DNA from: Thamnaconus septentrionalis
Taxonomy: Eukaryota; Chordata; Actinopteri; Tetraodontiformes; Monacanthidae
Reading direction: 5' to 3'
Assembly (NCBI GenBank): GCA_009823395.1
Contig: CM020510.1
Location: forward strand, 7,767,273-7,831,272
Length of the DNA stretch: 64,000 nt
Both the position numbers and the translations under genes were made by a program. This document shows positions 60,791 to 64,000 of the stretch, piece after piece (positions within the stretch are counted from its first letter, which is position 1; every line of letters starts with the position of its first letter). Under the pieces are notes generated by a model. That model did not search any database, was not told where the DNA came from, and saw nothing but the letters and a program-made list of their open reading frames with translations.

Positions 60791-63700
60791 TATGTATAGG
60801 CGTGCGTCCTTTACAGAAGCCAAACTCGGTGCAGGTCTGGTAGATCCACTGTCTGTATGAGCCTCTGCCCACAGTTGTATTCATCAGATAGTTCAGCTCG
60901 TTCTTTAACGAGACTTCCAGACATCGTGCTCCAAAAAGCATCTGTACAAACGCACATTTAATTCAATTACTGAAGTCAACGGCACACACACTCACATATA
61001 CGAAGTTATAATGGCAGTACAATAATATGCGTTTCACAAACATTTGAACCTCTAGGGGGCACTACAAGTCCGCGGTCCAACCACGCTTTCTGTACTAGGA
61101 ATGGCTCAATAGTGACATCTTGTGGTTTCTGTGTGTACGACGAGCACATTTTCCTGATGTGCCTCGAGCCGTTTGTTCCTCGTACCTTTGAAAGTCTGAC
61201 GAGTCCTCCATACCCCTCCCTCTCATCGTCTCGGGCCTTGTTGGTCATGACGTCACAGATCATGTTTATATTCATGAACTCATCATTGTACTGCACTGTT
61301 CCCATGAAGATGTCAGCCAAACTCTGCATTAAATTAATCTAAAGCAAAACAAGCAGAATGTTGCAACACTGTTTAGTGTTGTGAAAAGCAGTTAAAAAAA
61401 AATGCACAAGTTGACTTTGCATTAAACATCCAGTAACATACTGCAGGGGGAACTTTGTTCCCGATTGTTTAACAGAATTGTTATTTATTCATTTATTCCA
61501 TGTAAAACATCAGGCATTGTCAAATAAATCTAAATACATATCACAAATAATAAGTGAAAGCTAAATGTTTGACATGTTACACAGAAAAATCTAAAAAATT
61601 AAAGAAATCACAACATCATTCCAAATTCTTGTGCGTCACCTGATCATCGAGCTCTGTGGGCTCTTGACAGCAGTTGAAGTCCGTGGCCACTTGGCACACG
61701 TCGCCGGCCATGAGCGCCGCCTCCAAAGCAGCGAAGGCTTTCTGTACCTCAGAGAAGCACTGCAGGAGGAAGAAGCCACCACAAGTGAGGAAAACTGACA
61801 GCAGGTGGGATCTCAAGGCCCAGCAGGTGCTTCTTACCTTAAGGGAGCCGCCGACTCTTTCGTTCAGAAGGCCCAAGCCAACCCTCTGAAACCAAAGGAA
61901 GTGCACATGTGAAGCAGGATGTGTAACTTCTGATTAGTTCATTAATGTTCGTTGATGTGATCCAAGGCTGCAGGTTTGGTCAAAGCAACCTAGAGCCCCT
62001 ACTGCCCTCTAGTGGACCTTTCAGAAAATTATACTAACATCAAATTACCCCTTTCAGAGCCAGTTTAGTCATCCAAACCTTGGGTGTAAAATTTCTTTTG
62101 AAATAAACCAATTAAGGCACATTTAAAGGATTAATAATGATTTGGACGATCTTGGATCAGAATGACAGAAGTTTTGAGAGATAAATCACCTCAGCACTAA
62201 AAAAAACAAACAAACATGTTTGTGTAGTTTTGCTGGGGTGGAGTGGGATGCGTTAGGCATGATTAGGACTTGCTATGTTCAATAAACATGTGTGTTAGAG
62301 CATCACTGTCCCGCTTTACTTTGCAGTAGGCAGAGAAGTCCAACTTGGCCCTGACCGGAGCCGAGGAGGCGACGGCTGCAAACACCAGATGAGGAAACTG
62401 CAGCAAGACACAGTGGGACCAGAGACACAGGTTGCTTTGTGGCACAAGTTATTTACAATTTTATGAAAAGCACTTTATCCACCAAATGGATCATTTCCAA
62501 AATATCCCTGAAGTCATTTTAAAATTACTCACTTTTCTTTTGAGCCAGGCGGACAGAGCTCCAGCGTACGAGCCTCCAAAGCTGATCCAGGTGTTGTTTC
62601 TGGTCAGGTTGAAGCTTTGGCTGATGTGCTCATGGAACACAGCCAGGTCCACGAGTCTGAACAAAACAGACAATCAACATCAATTATTTGGTTTTATCTA
62701 CACGTGTTTGACCATCGTTTGCCATCCAACACTAACGCTTGCTCAGAGCTCAGGCTGGCCAGGTTCTCCATTTTCAGGCCGTCAGGGTTGATGCTTTTGC
62801 CATAGAAACGGTGCTCTAGCGCCACCAGCAGGGCATCGTGTTTCTTTGCCATTTCAACATGGTGGCCTGTTGGGGGGGTTTGAAAATACAGCCGTGAACA
62901 GGTAAGCAGGCAGTTTTGTCCTTGTTTAGATATTTGATATTGGAGCAGACAAGAAGCTTCCCCTGTTTGAGTCTTTTATACTTTCAAAACACACAAAGGC
63001 TTGTCAGACAGTTTTCCTTCTTATACTCCAAGTATGGCATCCTACTGTACCAAAGAAGACATCAACAAAATTGAGGGGTCCTTCTCCACCAATGTAGAGG
63101 AACACAGGACCATCAGGTTTCTTCCAGTACTTGTTATTCACAAGATACTTCTGGGTGGGGGAAAGAGAGCAAAGACTTCTTTAATTCCGTCCACATGCTT
63201 CTTTAAATATGAAACATCATCTGCATTTTATGCCTCATTAGGCTTCCCTACCTGACGGAACGTTTTGGAGTCTTGCCGGTTAAAGTGATCCAGCTGCTGC
63301 TCCAAAGAGCCCGACTTCACATGTTGGAAATGCTGCTGACCTCTGGAAACTTTGGCCAGGAGCAGCTGCTCGGCCCTCTGCAGCTGGACCTCACGGACGC
63401 GCTCCTTCATCTCCCAGAAAATCCGCCCTGAATTTTAATAAAGTGAAAAAGGTGTGGGCGGGAAAAAAGGCAATAAAACCCAGTCTGTGCTCAGACATTT
63501 GTTACTAATCAGAGATGCCAAACAGGTGGATGTGACTCATCTGCTAGCCTCCACACAATATTGAGACGCTAAGACCACTTCCAGGAAATCTGCCATCGTG
63601 TTCATGAAAGTCTGCATATATTCTACCCGAGGCGGCAGTGTGAAGGCAACACCGGAGGTATTTTCTGAACACCATCCAGCATCAGCAGCTTCGCTGGGGT

Positions 63701-63973
63701 TTTGTTGGCATAGGTACAATCTGTTTGGTTTTTTTTTCCTTCTTCGATCTCCTCTCGCTTACATTTGACAAACACCGGAATAAAATTAAAAAAAAAAAAT
63801 TCTTCCTTCTCAGTCATCGTGCTCACCGATTTCCTCTCGAATCCCAATTTGAGTAGAGGAAAAAAGACAGGAAATAAGAGAGAAATGTGTTAGAATTGCA
63901 CCAAAGGCTCACCTGCATCAACGTAGCTGAGGATGAGCAGCAAGATGAAGCAGCGAGCTGGTGAGAGGGTCAT
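60028..63973 (-). CDS. prss16: Thymus-specific serine protease (PRSS16), peptidase family S28
   Basis: Thirteen minus-strand exons give 502 aa in frame: 63913-63973, 63252-63427, 63051-63150, 62737-62866, 62533-62656, 62320-62397, 61838-61885, 61640-61759, 61186-61323, 60815-60941, 60491-60670, 60237-60391 and 60028-60099 (TGA). Human PRSS16 is 514 aa. The start MTLSPARC leads a hydrophobic signal peptide (FILLLILSYVDA). Landmarks: LEQQLDHFN, VFLYIGGEGPLNF, ALEHRFYGKS, nucleophile Ser185 in GGSYAG, SSAPVRAKLDF, RQWIYQTCTEFGF, SNTYYGG, Asp431 in IDPW and His459 in AHCADM, so the catalytic triad is intact. Cys pairs and several N-x-S/T sites fit a secreted or lysosomal glycoprotein. S28 enzymes such as PRSS16, DPP7 and PRCP are carboxypeptidase-like; PRSS16 is known from thymic cortical epithelium, where it helps shape peptides for MHC class II. 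The 16-codon exon 61838-61885 is short but in phase. Confidence 0.94.
60747..60783. repeat. (GT)n microsatellite in prss16 intron
   Basis: A GT run in the 144 bp intron between the 60815-60941 and 60491-60670 exons. On the coding strand it is CA and lies within about 70 bases of the donor. Confidence 0.95.
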
Positions 63974-64000
63974 CTTAATCACTGATGCAGGATCCCAGGG

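Noticed and set aside
63825..63847. Donor-like GTGAGC in prss16 intron 1, suggesting an extra exon
   Set aside because: Exon 1 and the 63252-63427 exon already join in phase, and no good acceptor lies upstream of it.

Overview
This window is vertebrate nuclear DNA, almost certainly from a teleost fish (probably a percomorph). The genes are split into many short exons with GT-AG introns. Dinucleotide (CA/GT) microsatellites occur every few kilobases, dispersed repeats typical of fish genomes lie in introns, and the predicted proteins resemble bony-fish orthologues. There is no operon structure, CRISPR array or prokaryotic signal.

Layout, left to right. Bases 1-210 may hold the last coding exon of an unidentified plus-strand gene. 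Bases 203-17173 are a gene-poor stretch with microsatellites, an 0.8 kb purine-rich tract, one promoter-like segment (4735-5133) and several non-repetitive blocks that could be conserved non-coding elements. A tight head-to-tail plus-strand trio follows: dmac2 (17174-19203, mitochondrial complex I assembly), sirt2 (20328-24552, NAD-dependent deacetylase) and rinl (26828-34472, SH2/VPS9 Rab5-type exchange factor). A 7 kb repeat-rich gap leads to meis3 on the minus strand (41601-50750, TALE homeobox cofactor of Pbx and Hox). Its 5' flank (50850-59900) is GC-rich in places and looks regulatory. Prss16 (60028-63973, thymus-type serine protease of family S28) is also on the minus strand and closes the window.

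Four gene models were rebuilt exon by exon with every splice phase closing: dmac2 248 aa, sirt2 377 aa, meis3 418 aa and prss16 502 aa. Rinl is also clear, but its first coding exon was not located and its VPS9 exon carries a one-base frameshift near 33480. That frameshift lies about 90 bp past a roughly 320 bp TTC/GAA repeat.

The genes do not form one pathway. Sirt2 and rinl are neighbours on human 19q13, and dmac2 and meis3 are on the same human arm, so the block looks like an old linkage group with prss16 added. The points most worth checking are the rinl frameshift and its GAA/TTC intron, a possible alternative first exon of meis3 at 50180-50197, an inverted repeat in meis3 intron 7, and the regulatory-looking flank of meis3.
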